The notes: a model not told the origin generated them from the letters alone. A DNA stretch of 64,000 nt from Segatella copri (GCF_019249655.2 NZ_CP137557.1:588001-652000), one strand, 5' to 3'. Positions 34,238-47,717 are shown, numbered from the stretch's first letter. Translations and numbers: made by a program.

Positions 34238-37200
34238 TTAACCTTTTTTCAGTTCCTCGGCATACTCCTTCGGGAAGATGCCGAACTCCTTCTTGAAGCA
34301 TTTCGAGAAATACTTCGGCGTGTTGAAACCTACCTGGGTGGCTACATCGCTGATCAGAATGTTAGGGTTCGACCGGATGATGCGCTGAGCCTCCTTCAGG
34401 CGGATGCTGGTGATGAAGGCAATGACCGTTTGCCCTGTTGTGGCTTTCACCTTATTATATAGAGTGGATTCGCCCATCGCCATATCCTTGGCGAATGCCT
34501 CTCGGTTGTAATCGCCATCTGCAAGATGTTGCATCACAATCTCAGTGGCACGGGTGATGAATGCCTGATCTGGGTTGCTCAAATGTAACGCAGCCTGTGC
34601 TTCGCTCTCCGTGCTGGTTTGGAGCGAAATTTCAGCCTGAATCTTTTCTATCATCTTCTTGCGGTTGGCAAGCAGGGCATTGATGCGGACTTCCAGTTCA
34701 TCAAACTTGAACGGCTTGGTGATATAGGCGTCTGCTCCTACGGCATAGGCCTCGGTCTTGTCCTCTTCCTTGTTCTTGGCGGTGAGCAGGATAACAGGCA
34801 ACTGCCAGAAGCGCTTGTCTTCTTTCAGCAGCTTGGTCAGTTCGATACCGTCCATAATCGGCATCATCACATCGCTCACCACGAGGTCTAGTTTCTCCTT
34901 CATGATGATGTTCATTGCCTGCTTTCCGTTCTTTGCCGTAAACACATGATAGTTTTTGCTCAATACCTGCAGCATCAGGGCTAACAATTCCTCGTTGTCC
35001 TCAACCACCAGAATCTTGCTTGCATTCTTTTTGATGAAGATGCTCTGGTGGACAGGTGCCAGCTTAGGTTTGTCTTCAGAAGCAGGTTGGGATTCCTGCT
35101 TCGTTTCCTGGCTTGCCTGTCTGATGGCTTCCTGATTTACTGCATTTGGTTTGTCAGAATTGTCAATTTCATCTGGTGCATACGCACTCTTCTTGATAGG
35201 CAGGGTAACGGTGAAGGTAGTGCCTTCGCCTTCCAGGCTCTCACATTGGATGTTGCCATGATGCAGTTTCACCAGGTCGTGGGTCAGCGACAGTCCGATA
35301 CCGGTTCCCGGCATGTTCTGCTTGCGGTAGTCGCCATCGAAGAATCGGGTGTAGAGATGCTTCATCTTCTCCTTCGACATACCGATGCCATTATCGGCAA
35401 TCGTGACGACCGCCTGCTCCTTGCTGAGTCTGAGCGATACATCAATCTTGCCTCCCACCTTATTATATTTAATGGCATTGGAGAGCAGGTTGTAGATGAT
35501 CTTATCCATCTTGTCGGCATCAAACCATGCCAAGCCTTCTGCCTTCGGCTTCTCCAGGGATAGCGAAATCTTCTGGTGTTCAGCCATCGGACGGATATTC
35601 TCGCAGGCTTCTTCTATAAAGGAAACCAGGTTGCTGCGGCTCACGAGCAGATGCAGCTGTCCTGCCTGCGACTTTCTCACTTCCAGAATCTGTCGCAGGA
35701 GTCGGGTGGTGCGGTTGATGTTGCTGTCCATCACGAGATAGTCTTCCTCATACTGTGGTGCCACCTCCTTGAGCTTGTAGATGGTAGCAGAGATGACGGT
35801 GAGCGGGGTGAGCAGCTCGTGGGTGATATTGGTAAGGATAACTCCCATCTGCAGGCTGTTTCGGGTTTTCACCCGCTCCTTATACCATCTGGCAGCAGCA
35901 AAGAAGCTGCCAATGAGCATCAGGATATAGAACATGAAGGCTATTCGGGAAGCATACCATGGGGGCAGCACCTGGATGGTGATGGTGTATGGCAGTTCCT
36001 GCCACTTGCCGTAGCCGTCAGTAGCCTTGATTTTCAGATAGTAAGTTCCTGAACTGAGGTTCTGGAAGGCTGCCTTGTGTACCCCCTTGTCGCAATACTG
36101 CCAGTCGTCGTCATACCCCTCCAGCTGGTAGGCATATACATTCTTCTCGGTATTGCCGTAGGTGAGGAGTGCGAACTCCACGTTGAATTTCTTCACTCCA
36201 GCCGGAATGATGAGCTGTCGGGTATAGGCAGGCATCTCTTTCGAGATATCAGCCTTTTCGGCAGAATCGAGCTTGGCGAAAGGCTGGTCGTCAACAATAA
36301 CGTCGGTAACCACCAGTTTGGCTTTTCTGTTCTTGCCCAGTTGCGGCTTCATCGACGGCACGAACGAGAAGAAGCTGGTTCGGCTTCCGAAGAAGAGTTC
36401 CTTGCCATACTGGCAAGCCGTGTTGGGTACGAAGAGCACATTGCCCAGGCCATCTTCGTTGGTGAAATAGATGATGTCTTGCGGCTTCTTGCTGTCCTTG
36501 CCCCAGACGATGTTGACGAGGGCATAGTCGGTGGTGAGCCAGAGGTTTCCATTCTCATCTTCTTTGATGGTGAGCATGCGGTCGCCGGACAGATGATATT
36601 CCTGGTTCTTCGGCTCAAACTTGTCTTTCACCTTATTATATAGGAAGAGTCCGCCGCTGTTGGAGATAGCCCAGAGTCTTCCCCTTGAATCTTCCAGGCA
36701 GGCGGTGGCATCTTCTATGTCGAAATTCCGCTGTGCAAGACTATACTGCTTGCATCTTAAAGATTTTGGGTTTCTGGCGTTGCCCGATATGCGGATGATA
36801 CCCTCGTTGTCGGTGGCAAGCCAGATGTTTCCCTCCTTGTCTTGCGAGATATGGCGGATGTCGCAAGAAGTAAGGTCTTTCTTTCCCTCCTTCATGGTAA
36901 TTGCAGTGCCCTGGTTGTTGGGATATACGATGCTCAGACCGTTGCGCTGTCCTATCCACATGATTTTATCGTCTGATTCGAAGAGGGTATTCACGAAATT
37001 ATCCTGTATGATAGATGGATGAGTTTCGTGTGTCAGCAGGAAGGCTGGCTTTTCGGCGGCAGGCTTGACGATGACACCATAGCTGTTGTTGGCAAACCAG
37101 ATTTCCCCGTTGCTTCTTTTGGCTATATCCGATATGCTGGTGGTGAGTGCTCTCTGCTGGATATTGGCGAGGCCCGGTATTTCGTGGTTGAAGAGAGTCT

Positions 37201-38374
37201 TGCCGGTCTTGCGGTTGTGCAGGGCGATGCCGTATGGGTTCAGTCCCAGCCAGAAATTCTCGCCGTCGGTGGTCAGAATGGAATATATATAGTTGATGGT
37301 GAGCTGGGTATGGCTCTTGTCAAGATTCCATAGCTTGAATATCGAAGGCTGGGTATTTACTTGCAGGATACCGTTGTTCTGCGTGCAGAGCCAAATGTTG
37401 CCCTGTCCGTCGGTGGCGATATCGTTGTTGAAGTTGAGTGGATTATTGCCGATGGAGCTGTATCCCTTCCATTCTGCGTTAGGAATATCTTCTTCCAGAT
37501 AGCACACACCTTCTCGGGTGCATGCCCAGAGTGTTCGGGTCACTGGGTCGTGCACAATCTTGTAAAAGGTATCAAAATGGTTGGCGCTGTAAGGGTACTG
37601 GTGTGCTCCAGGCTGCTTCACATTGCCCGGATTGTCCAGTCGCACCACGCCATAGCCCCAGGTTCCCACCCACAGACGATGGTGCTTGTCGAAGAAGAGC
37701 GAGTAGGCAGAGTTGGTGGCGTTGAGCTTGGGATAGCGATACATGATATTGGTTCCACGCTTGAATCGCATGAGTCCCGACGACCAGGTGCCGATGAGTA
37801 AGTCGCCGTTCTGGTCTTCAACGATGGCTTTCACGCTGTATCTGGAAATCTTCTGCTTGTGTCCGTTTTCATCAATAAGCCATGTGTTCTGGGGGGTGTA
37901 TGTATGGAAGCGCTCCGTCTTTGGATTGAAATATGAGAGTCCTCCGTCTGTTCCTACCCAAAGCGTTCCGTCTTTGCTTACGTAGAGGGTATAGATGATG
38001 CGTTGGGATTCTTCGGGCAGGAAGAAACTCTTGAATTTTCCGGTACGCTTGTTCATCCTCACCAATCCGTTTCTCGTACCCAGCCAGAGGTTGTCCTGAT
38101 GGTCTTCGGCTATGGAGCGGATGGTATTGTTGGGCAGGATGCCTGGCTGGTAGGCACTCGACTTATAGGTTTTGGCCACGTATCCGTCGTAGGATTTCAC
38201 GCCGGCATTGGTTCCTACCCACATGATGCCGTTGCTTGCAAAGAACATGCAGCTCACCTCTTCGGTGGGTGCAATCGGGATGGGCGGAAGGTAACGATAT
38301 GGGAAGTTTTGTGCTTTTACCGAGGCGGCAAAGCATATCAGACAGACGAGGATGCGTAATATGGCAGATTTCAT
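34238..38374 (-). CDS. Hybrid two-component system regulator (HTCS), second carbohydrate block
   Basis: 1378 residues with a signal peptide (MKSAILRILVCLICFAASVKAQ). The periplasmic part is a regular double propeller of about fourteen blades (motifs such as MWVGTNAGVKSYDG, LWLGTRNGLVRM, LWVGTDGGLSYF), then Y_Y_Y to ~805 and a membrane span at ~810-835. HisKA has H852 in NITHELLTPL, HATPase has GTGIGLSLTHDL, the receiver has D1168 in VSDVMMPIMDG, and an AraC-type HTH ends the protein. It faces the GH43-DUF2264-GH105-GH2-GH51 genes and is their likely activator; the ligand would be a fragment of the same glycan. A variable linker rich in Gln/Glu/Ser separates HATPase and receiver. Confidence 0.94.
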   Translation of the reverse strand: MKSAILRILVCLICFAASVKAQNFPYRYLPPIPIAPTEEVSCMFFASNGIMWVGTNAGVKSYDGYVAKTYKSSAYQPGILPNNTIRSIAEDHQDNLWLGTRNGLVRMNKRTGKFKSFFLPEESQRIIYTLYVSKDGTLWVGTDGGLSYFNPKTERFHTYTPQNTWLIDENGHKQKISRYSVKAIVEDQNGDLLIGTWSSGLMRFKRGTNIMYRYPKLNATNSAYSLFFDKHHRLWVGTWGYGVVRLDNPGNVKQPGAHQYPYSANHFDTFYKIVHDPVTRTLWACTREGVCYLEEDIPNAEWKGYSSIGNNPLNFNNDIATDGQGNIWLCTQNNGILQVNTQPSIFKLWNLDKSHTQLTINYIYSILTTDGENFWLGLNPYGIALHNRKTGKTLFNHEIPGLANIQQRALTTSISDIAKRSNGEIWFANNSYGVIVKPAAEKPAFLLTHETHPSIIQDNFVNTLFESDDKIMWIGQRNGLSIVYPNNQGTAITMKEGKKDLTSCDIRHISQDKEGNIWLATDNEGIIRISGNARNPKSLRCKQYSLAQRNFDIEDATACLEDSRGRLWAISNSGGLFLYNKVKDKFEPKNQEYHLSGDRMLTIKEDENGNLWLTTDYALVNIVWGKDSKKPQDIIYFTNEDGLGNVLFVPNTACQYGKELFFGSRTSFFSFVPSMKPQLGKNRKAKLVVTDVIVDDQPFAKLDSAEKADISKEMPAYTRQLIIPAGVKKFNVEFALLTYGNTEKNVYAYQLEGYDDDWQYCDKGVHKAAFQNLSSGTYYLKIKATDGYGKWQELPYTITIQVLPPWYASRIAFMFYILMLIGSFFAAARWYKERVKTRNSLQMGVILTNITHELLTPLTVISATIYKLKEVAPQYEEDYLVMDSNINRTTRLLRQILEVRKSQAGQLHLLVSRSNLVSFIEEACENIRPMAEHQKISLSLEKPKAEGLAWFDADKMDKIIYNLLSNAIKYNKVGGKIDVSLRLSKEQAVVTIADNGIGMSKEKMKHLYTRFFDGDYRKQNMPGTGIGLSLTHDLVKLHHGNIQCESLEGEGTTFTVTLPIKKSAYAPDEIDNSDKPNAVNQEAIRQASQETKQESQPASEDKPKLAPVHQSIFIKKNASKILVVEDNEELLALMLQVLSKNYHVFTAKNGKQAMNIIMKEKLDLVVSDVMMPIMDGIELTKLLKEDKRFWQLPVILLTAKNKEEDKTEAYAVGADAYITKPFKFDELEVRINALLANRKKMIEKIQAEISLQTSTESEAQAALHLSNPDQAFITRATEIVMQHLADGDYNREAFAKDMAMGESTLYNKVKATTGQTVIAFITSIRLKEAQRIIRSNPNILISDVATQVGFNTPKYFSKCFKKEFGIFPKEYAEELKKG

Positions 38375-38413
38375 GTCTATTATTTATTGTTAGTTAAATT
38401 CCAAAATTCGTTG

Positions 38414-38421
38414 CAAAGGTA
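38414..38421 (-). promoter_or_regulatory. Promoter of the second HTCS
   Basis: Minus-strand TACCTTTG, 39 bp before the ATG. Confidence 0.75.
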
Positions 38422-38516
38422 TAAAGAATCTGCCAAAAAAGTGCCTAAAATGCAGTTTTTAACGATTTGAATCCTTATTTTACCGAATTCTGCCCTATAA
38501 AGTAGGCTTAAATCTC

Positions 38517-38524
38517 TAATTTTG
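38517..38524 (+). promoter_or_regulatory. Promoter of the GH43 gene facing the HTCS
   Basis: TAATTTTG, 54 bp before the ATG. The ~200-bp divergent gap is the obvious place for HTCS binding sites. Confidence 0.75.
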
Positions 38525-38578
38525 CACCCAGCAACGAACAGTTAGAGTATTACAAACTTAATAATAAATTCAACGCAA

Positions 38579-39700
38579 ATGAATAAACTATTCACATTAC
38601 TGATGTTGTGGATGCTGTCTTGTCTGCCTTCATTGGCTCAAGCTCCGATGGACGGCGGTGTATGGAAAGACAATACCGGCAAGCATATCAATGCGCATGG
38701 TGGCAACATCTTCAATTACAAAGGTACCTACTATTGGTATGGCGAGAGCCGTTCGGCTGATGGCAAACCTTACAGCTCATTGGGTGTAAGCTGCTTCACC
38801 TCGAAGGATCTCAAGAAATGGACCAATCATGGCTTGGTACTTCCTGTAACAGATGAGCCAGGCAGCGACATCGAAGGTGGTTGCATCATCGAGCGCCCTA
38901 AGGTTCTCTACAATAAGAAGACCAAGAAGTTCGTCATGTGGTTCCATCTCGAATTGAAGGGTAGGGGCTATGGTGCTGCCCGCTATAGCGTGGCAACCAG
39001 CGATACTCCTTTCGGACCTTTCAAGTTCATTCGCTCAGGTAGAGTGAATCCAGGAATCTATCCTGTGGGATTCTCAAAACCAGATACCACCGACCTCAAG
39101 CATCAGCTTCTATTCCCAGAACTGAAGGCATGGTGGACTCCAGAATGGCGCAAGCAGATAGAGCGCGGCATGTTCTGGATGAGAGACTTTGAGGGAGGAC
39201 AGATGTCGAGAGACATGACAATTTTCATCGATGATGATGGTAAAGCATACCACATCTATTCATCAGAGGATAACTTAACGCTCCAAATCGCACAATTGAC
39301 GGATGACTACATGCAGCACAACGGAAGCTATGTTCGTGTTGCGGCTGGTGGCCAGAACGAGGCTCCAACCATCTTCAAGCAGGATGGTACCTACTGGATG
39401 ATTACCAGCGGATGTACCGGTTGGGCTCCAAATGCAGCCCGTATGTTCAAGGCGAAGAATATCTATGGTCCTTGGGAACAGTTGGCAAACCCTTGCCGCG
39501 GCGAGGGTGCCAACAAAACCTTCGGTGGACAGGGTACCTTTATCTATAAGGTGGAAACTGCCGCACAGAAGAAGATGTTCCAGGGTGCCGACTATGTGTT
39601 CATGGCAGATATTTGGAATCCAAAGCAATTAAGTGACAGTCGGCATCTCTGGGTGCCTATTTCTTGGGAAAATGGTGCTCCAGTGTTGAAAAAACAATAA
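38579..39700 (+). CDS. GH43 enzyme of the subfamily 24/34 type (exo-galactosidase-like)
   Basis: 373 residues with a signal peptide (MNKLFTLLMLWMLSCLPSLAQ). It is a single five-bladed propeller. The first blade reads INAHGGNIFNYKGTYYWYGE, with no Asp at the usual catalytic-base position. The acid is likely the Glu in QNEAPTIF, and SGCTGWAPN is a family block. In GH43_24 exo-beta-1,3-galactanases the canonical base is also missing, which supports a galactan/arabinogalactan role. The subfamily call is from motif memory and GH43_34 remains possible. First gene of the second carbohydrate block. Confidence 0.8.
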   Translation: MNKLFTLLMLWMLSCLPSLAQAPMDGGVWKDNTGKHINAHGGNIFNYKGTYYWYGESRSADGKPYSSLGVSCFTSKDLKKWTNHGLVLPVTDEPGSDIEGGCIIERPKVLYNKKTKKFVMWFHLELKGRGYGAARYSVATSDTPFGPFKFIRSGRVNPGIYPVGFSKPDTTDLKHQLLFPELKAWWTPEWRKQIERGMFWMRDFEGGQMSRDMTIFIDDDGKAYHIYSSEDNLTLQIAQLTDDYMQHNGSYVRVAAGGQNEAPTIFKQDGTYWMITSGCTGWAPNAARMFKAKNIYGPWEQLANPCRGEGANKTFGGQGTFIYKVETAAQKKMFQGADYVFMADIWNPKQLSDSRHLWVPISWENGAPVLKKQ

Positions 39701-39739
39701 AAAATACGGTCGCTCTGCTTGTTTCTAACTATTTTTGAT

Positions 39740-39747
39740 TATATTTG
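39740..39747 (+). promoter_or_regulatory. Promoter of the DUF2264 gene
   Basis: TATATTTG, about 100 bp before the ATG, leaving a long A-rich leader with ACAAA repeats. Confidence 0.65.
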
Positions 39748-39850
39748 CAAAATATTTGCAAACACTCATTAAATGTTGGCATCTATGTGCCACCAAATGT
39801 AAACAGAACAAACAAAACAACAAACATTAAACAACAAACAACAACTGTCT

Positions 39851-41122
39851 ATGAATTATATATATAGAACGATCATCATGGTAGTCTTGGCTGTGGCTCC
39901 TTTCATGGGAGTAAATGCCAAGAAGAAAGTAATGCAGCAGAGCGACCGCCAATATTGGTGCTCGCTGGCCTACAAGATGGCTCAGCCAGTGCTCGAAAAC
40001 ATGGCTAAGGGCGAGTTGCAGAAGAACATGCAGACTGAGTTCAGTCCTAGCTTCGACAACCGCAACAAGAAGGTGCTCTATATGGAGTGCTTCGGCAGAC
40101 TGATGGCAGGTGTGGCTCCATGGCTCACCCTTCCGGATGATGCCACAGCCGAGGGCAAGCAGCGCAAGCAGCTCCGCGAGTGGGCCTTGGCTTCCTACAA
40201 GAATGCCGTTGACCCTCAGAATCCAGACTATCTCTGCTGGGGTATCGGTGGTCAGAACCTGGTAGATGCAGCCTACATCGCCGAGAGTTTCCTCCGTGCT
40301 TACGATACACTCTGGAAGCCATTGGACGAGGTAACCAAGAAGCGCTATCTCGCAGAGTTTGCCAAACTTCGCCACATCGATCCTCCTTATACCAACTGGC
40401 TTCTCTTCTCTTCAACCATCGAGAGCTTCATGGCAAAGGCGGGTGGCGATTTCGATGAATATCGCGTTAACTCAGCTTGCCGCAAGGTAGAGGAGTGGTA
40501 TGTGGGTGATGGCTGGTATGCCGATGGTCCCGTATTCGCCTTCGATTACTACAGCAGCTATGTGTTCCATCCTATGTATCTGGAAACACTGCAGGCTATG
40601 GTAGATGCCAAGGTGAATTCCCGTCTTGACTATCAGAAGTACTACGACCGAGAACTGAAGCGCTGCCAGAAGTACAGCATCATTCTCGAAAGATTCATTT
40701 CGCCAGAGGGTACTTTCCCTGCATTCGGAAGAAGTATTCCTTACCGTATGGCAACCATGCAGCCGCTTGCCCTGATGGCATGGTATCAGAAGTTGCCAAA
40801 GGATTTGAGCAACGGACAGGTGCGTGCAGCCCTGACCAAGGTGCTCCATCGCATGTTCGACCAGGAGAACAACTTCAATGAGAAGGGTTATCTCTCTATC
40901 GGTTTCTGCGGAAACAGCCAGAAAAACGTTGCCGACTGGTACACCAACAACGGTTCGCTCTATATGACTACCCTTGCCTTCATGCCTCTCGGCCTGCCTG
41001 CCGACCATCCATTCTGGACAGATGCAGCACAGCCTTGGACTCAGGTGAAGGCATGGAACAATCAGCAGTTCCCTAAGGATCATCACTGGAAGGACGAGAT
41101 TGTTACCAAGGACAAGTGGTAA
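39851..41122 (+). CDS. DUF2264/GH154-like glycosidase
   Basis: 423 residues with a signal peptide ending GVNAK. The motifs CFGRLMAGVAPWL, WGIGGQNLVDAAYIAE, YTNWLLFSS and the WYADGPVFAFDYYSSYVFHP block fit the DUF2264 (alpha/alpha)-barrel family. Related proteins are now classed as GH154 with beta-glucuronidase activity in arabinogalactan use. It lies 44 bp before the GH105 gene, so the two are likely co-transcribed. Activity is inferred from family recall only. Confidence 0.72.
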   Translation: MNYIYRTIIMVVLAVAPFMGVNAKKKVMQQSDRQYWCSLAYKMAQPVLENMAKGELQKNMQTEFSPSFDNRNKKVLYMECFGRLMAGVAPWLTLPDDATAEGKQRKQLREWALASYKNAVDPQNPDYLCWGIGGQNLVDAAYIAESFLRAYDTLWKPLDEVTKKRYLAEFAKLRHIDPPYTNWLLFSSTIESFMAKAGGDFDEYRVNSACRKVEEWYVGDGWYADGPVFAFDYYSSYVFHPMYLETLQAMVDAKVNSRLDYQKYYDRELKRCQKYSIILERFISPEGTFPAFGRSIPYRMATMQPLALMAWYQKLPKDLSNGQVRAALTKVLHRMFDQENNFNEKGYLSIGFCGNSQKNVADWYTNNGSLYMTTLAFMPLGLPADHPFWTDAAQPWTQVKAWNNQQFPKDHHWKDEIVTKDKW

Positions 41123-41130
41123 TTTTTTTT

Positions 41131-41158
41131 AGTTAAGAGTTTATAGTTAAGAGTTTAT
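41131..41158 (+). repeat. Tandem 14-bp repeat between DUF2264 and GH105 genes
   Basis: AGTTAAGAGTTTAT occurs twice head to tail directly before the GH105 start. Confidence 0.8.
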
Positions 41159-41166
41159 AGATTGTT

Positions 41167-42372
41167 ATGCGCAAGATATTGATGATGCTGGCGGCTGCAG
41201 CCCTGGCTTTGCCTCTGAATGCAGCACAGCCAGCCAAGAAGACTGCTAAGGTCAAGAAAGCAAACAAGAAGGAAGTGAAGGCTTCCAAAAAGTGGGACCA
41301 CGATCAGGTGGTGGCACTCATCACAAAGGTGAATAACTACTGGCAGGCTAACAACAAGCCTGAGGTTCGTGCCTTCTGGGATAATGCCGCTTATCATACC
41401 GGCAATATGGAGGTATATAAGATGCTGAAGGACCAGAAGATGCTCGATTACTCCATCCGTTGGGCTGAGCATAACGACTGGAGTGGTGCTACAGAGGCTA
41501 ACCCAGCCAAGTGGAAGTACAAGCCATACGGCGAGGGCAAGCAGCACGTACTCTTCGGCGACTGGCAGATCTGCTTCCAGACTTACATCGACCTCTACAA
41601 CATTGAGGCAGCCAAGGGCAATGCCGCTGCTTCAGAATATATGGTGAAGCGTGCCAAGGAGGTGATGCACTACGAGGCTTATTCTCAGCCAACAGACTAC
41701 TGGTGGTGGAGCGATGCCCTCTACATGGTGATGCCAGTGATGACCAAGATGTATAAGCTGACCGGTGATACCAAGTATCTCGACAAGCTTTACGATAATC
41801 TCCTCACTACCGATGCGATCATGCTCGACAAGGAGACCAATCTCTACTTCCGTGACGGCAAGTACGTTTATCCAAAGCACAAGAGTGCCAATGGAAAGAA
41901 AGACTTCTGGGCACGTGGTGATGGCTGGGTTCTCGCAGGCTTGGCTAAGGTGCTGCAGGATATGCCGAAAGACTACAAGCACTATCAGTTCTTCGTAGAT
42001 AAGTTCCAGAAGTTGGCTAAGGCTGTGGCTGAGATTCAGCAGCCAGAGGGCTACTGGACCCGTTCGATGATGGATCCTGAACATGCACCAGGACCGGAGA
42101 CCAGCGGTACTGCCTTCTTCACCTACGGTATGCTTTGGGGCGTCAACAATGGTTATCTCAACAAGAAAGAATATAAGAAGGTGATAGACCGAGCATGGAC
42201 TTACCTGACAGAGACAGCCGTTCAGGCAGATGGCAAGGTGGGCTATGTGCAGCCTATCGGCGAGCGAGCTATCCCAGGACAGACCGTGGATGCCAACTCT
42301 CAGGCAAACTTCGGTGTGGGAGCCATGCTTCTCACCGCTTGTGAATATGACAAATATTTAAATTCAAAATAA
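41167..42372 (+). CDS. GH105 unsaturated uronyl hydrolase
   Basis: 401 residues with a signal peptide (MRKILMMLAAAALALPLNA) and then a lysine-rich linker. The (alpha/alpha)6-barrel motifs are WAEHNDWSG, FGDWQICFQTYIDLY, YWWWSDALYMVMPVM and FWARGDGWVLAGL. The Asp in SDALYM is at the family's catalytic position. GH105 enzymes remove 4,5-unsaturated galacturonic or glucuronic acid from oligosaccharides made by lyases. The GH2 gene starts 6 bp after its stop, so they form an operon. Confidence 0.9.
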   Translation: MRKILMMLAAAALALPLNAAQPAKKTAKVKKANKKEVKASKKWDHDQVVALITKVNNYWQANNKPEVRAFWDNAAYHTGNMEVYKMLKDQKMLDYSIRWAEHNDWSGATEANPAKWKYKPYGEGKQHVLFGDWQICFQTYIDLYNIEAAKGNAAASEYMVKRAKEVMHYEAYSQPTDYWWWSDALYMVMPVMTKMYKLTGDTKYLDKLYDNLLTTDAIMLDKETNLYFRDGKYVYPKHKSANGKKDFWARGDGWVLAGLAKVLQDMPKDYKHYQFFVDKFQKLAKAVAEIQQPEGYWTRSMMDPEHAPGPETSGTAFFTYGMLWGVNNGYLNKKEYKKVIDRAWTYLTETAVQADGKVGYVQPIGERAIPGQTVDANSQANFGVGAMLLTACEYDKYLNSK

Positions 42373-45615
<3,243 letters not shown>

Positions 45616-45659
45616 TAGAAAAACAGGCATTTGGACAAAAATCCAATATATTTAAACAG

Positions 45660-45690
45660 AAAATCCACCTCATTTGGGGTGGATTTTTTG
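45660..45690 (+). terminator. Terminator after GH2
   Basis: AAAATCCACC and GGTGGATTTT pair around ~8 nt, followed by a T-run. It abuts the next promoter. Confidence 0.85.
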
Positions 45691-45698
45691 TATCTTTG
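45691..45698 (+). promoter_or_regulatory. Promoter of the GH51 gene
   Basis: TATCTTTG directly after the terminator T-run; the -33 region lies within the hairpin. Confidence 0.75.
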
Positions 45699-45776
45699 CA
45701 ACCGTAAATCTATATATGATAAACGTATCAATATAGAAAAGAAAATTTCAACCTAAAAAAGACAATAACGAACAAT

Positions 45777-47717
45777 ATGAGAAAAGCTAAGTTTTTTGCA
45801 GCAGTGTTGATGGCGATGTCTTCTCTTGGAGCATTCGCACAGCATCAGTTTATGGTTCAGGCCAACAAGCCTGGAGTAGAAATCCAGCCTACCATGTATG
45901 GTATCTTCTTTGAGGATATCAACTTCGGTGCCGATGGTGGTCTCTATGCAGAGATGGTGGAGAACCGTTCTTTCGAGTTCCCACAGCGCCTGATGGGATG
46001 GAATACATTCGGAAATGTAACCCTCAGCGACGTGAAGCCTGCCTTCGACCGCAATCCTCATTATGTAACTCTCGAGAGTGCTGGTGCTCGTGAGAAGCAG
46101 ACCGGTTTGGAGAACCGCGGTTTCTTCGGCATGGGTTTGAAGAAGGATATGAAGTACGATTTCTCTGTATATGGCCGTCTTCATCTCATCGATGGCAAGC
46201 AGGCTAAGATTCGCGTAGAGTTGGTTAACTCTAAGAATGATGTCATTGCCAAGAAGAGCATCACCATTACCAATAATAAATGGCAGAAGCATACCGCTTC
46301 GCTGACTTCTCCTCAGACAGATGCCAAGGGCTTGATGCGTGTTTATCTGGAGAAAGGTTCTGAGAGCGTGGATCTCGATCACATCTCTCTTTTCCCATCA
46401 GACAACTGGAATGGCCTTCGTGCCGACCTCGTTCAGGATCTTGCCGACTTGAAGCCAGGCATCTTCCGTTTCCCTGGCGGATGTATCGTAGAGGGTACCG
46501 ACCTCGACACCCGTTATGAGTGGAAGAACAGTGTAGGTGCTCCAGAAAACCGTCCTCTGAATGAGAACCGCTGGAGAGATACCTTCCCACATCGCCTTTT
46601 CCCTAACTATTATCAGTCATTGGGCTTGGGCTTCTATGAGTACTTCCTCCTTTCTGAGAAGATTGGTGCAGAGCCATTGCCAATTCTTTCTGTAGGTTTG
46701 GCTTGCCAGTATCAGAACAGTGATAAGGATCCTAATGCGCATGTAGCAGTTAAGGATTTGCAGAGCTATATCGACGATGCACTCGACCTCATCGAGTTTG
46801 CCAATGGTCCAGTCACCTCTAAGTGGGGTAAGCTCCGTGCCGATATGGGTCATCCAGCACCATTCAACCTGAAGCAGATTGGTATCGGTAACGAGCAGTG
46901 GGGTCCTATGTATCCAGAGCGTCTGCAGAAGTTCATGGAGCAGATTCATGCCAAGTATCCAAAGATCAAGATCTGCGGTTCATCAGGTCCATCTGCTGAT
47001 GGCAAGGATTTCGACTACGGTTGGGAGCAGATGCGCAAGTTGGGCGTAGATATGGTTGATGAGCATTACTACAAGAGCCCTGAGTGGTTCCGCAGCAATG
47101 CCAACCGTTACGACAACTACGACCGCAAGGGTCCTAAGGTATTTGCCGGTGAGTATGCTGCCCATGCCAAGAACGATCCTAACTCTTGGGAGGCTGCGCT
47201 TTCTGAGGCTGCCTTCATGACGGGTCTTGAGCGCAATGCCGATGTAGTTTATCAGGCTACCTATGCACCTCTCTTCGCTCATGTAGAGGGATGGCAGTGG
47301 CGTCCAGACCTCATCTGGTTTGATAATCTTTCTTCTGTCCGTTCTGCCAACTATTATGTTCAGCAGCTTTACGGCGAGAACAAGGGTACCAATGTGTTGA
47401 AGCTTACCGAGAACGGCAAGGCTGTGGCTGGCGAGAAGGGTCTCTATGCCTCTGCTTGTTTCGACAAGGCTACCAAGAGCTACATCGTGAAGATTGCCAA
47501 CACCTCTAACGAGGAGAAGGAAATCAACGTTACCTTCAATGGCATCAAGAAGCTGAACCCTGGTAAGGTAACCGTTCTCCATGCCGACAATATCCAGGCA
47601 GAGAACAAGATTGACAACAAGAACGTGGTTGTTCCTGTGGTATCGGATGCTCAGGCAAACGGCAATGTCTTGAATGTGAAGATGAAGCCAAACAGCTTCG
47701 TGGTATATCGATTCTAA
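45777..47717 (+). CDS. GH51 alpha-L-arabinofuranosidase
   Basis: 646 residues with a signal peptide (MRKAKFFAAVLMAMSSLGAFA). The N-terminal barrel start (MYGIFFEDINFGADGGLYAEM) is followed by a carbohydrate-binding-like insert (~60-200), the barrel, and a C-terminal sandwich. Acid/base E373 is in IGNEQWG and nucleophile E459 in FAGEYAAH. It removes terminal alpha-L-arabinofuranose from arabinan, arabinoxylan or arabinogalactan. It has its own promoter and terminator but belongs with the upstream block by content. Confidence 0.93.
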   Translation: MRKAKFFAAVLMAMSSLGAFAQHQFMVQANKPGVEIQPTMYGIFFEDINFGADGGLYAEMVENRSFEFPQRLMGWNTFGNVTLSDVKPAFDRNPHYVTLESAGAREKQTGLENRGFFGMGLKKDMKYDFSVYGRLHLIDGKQAKIRVELVNSKNDVIAKKSITITNNKWQKHTASLTSPQTDAKGLMRVYLEKGSESVDLDHISLFPSDNWNGLRADLVQDLADLKPGIFRFPGGCIVEGTDLDTRYEWKNSVGAPENRPLNENRWRDTFPHRLFPNYYQSLGLGFYEYFLLSEKIGAEPLPILSVGLACQYQNSDKDPNAHVAVKDLQSYIDDALDLIEFANGPVTSKWGKLRADMGHPAPFNLKQIGIGNEQWGPMYPERLQKFMEQIHAKYPKIKICGSSGPSADGKDFDYGWEQMRKLGVDMVDEHYYKSPEWFRSNANRYDNYDRKGPKVFAGEYAAHAKNDPNSWEAALSEAAFMTGLERNADVVYQATYAPLFAHVEGWQWRPDLIWFDNLSSVRSANYYVQQLYGENKGTNVLKLTENGKAVAGEKGLYASACFDKATKSYIVKIANTSNEEKEINVTFNGIKKLNPGKVTVLHADNIQAENKIDNKNVVVPVVSDAQANGNVLNVKMKPNSFVVYRF

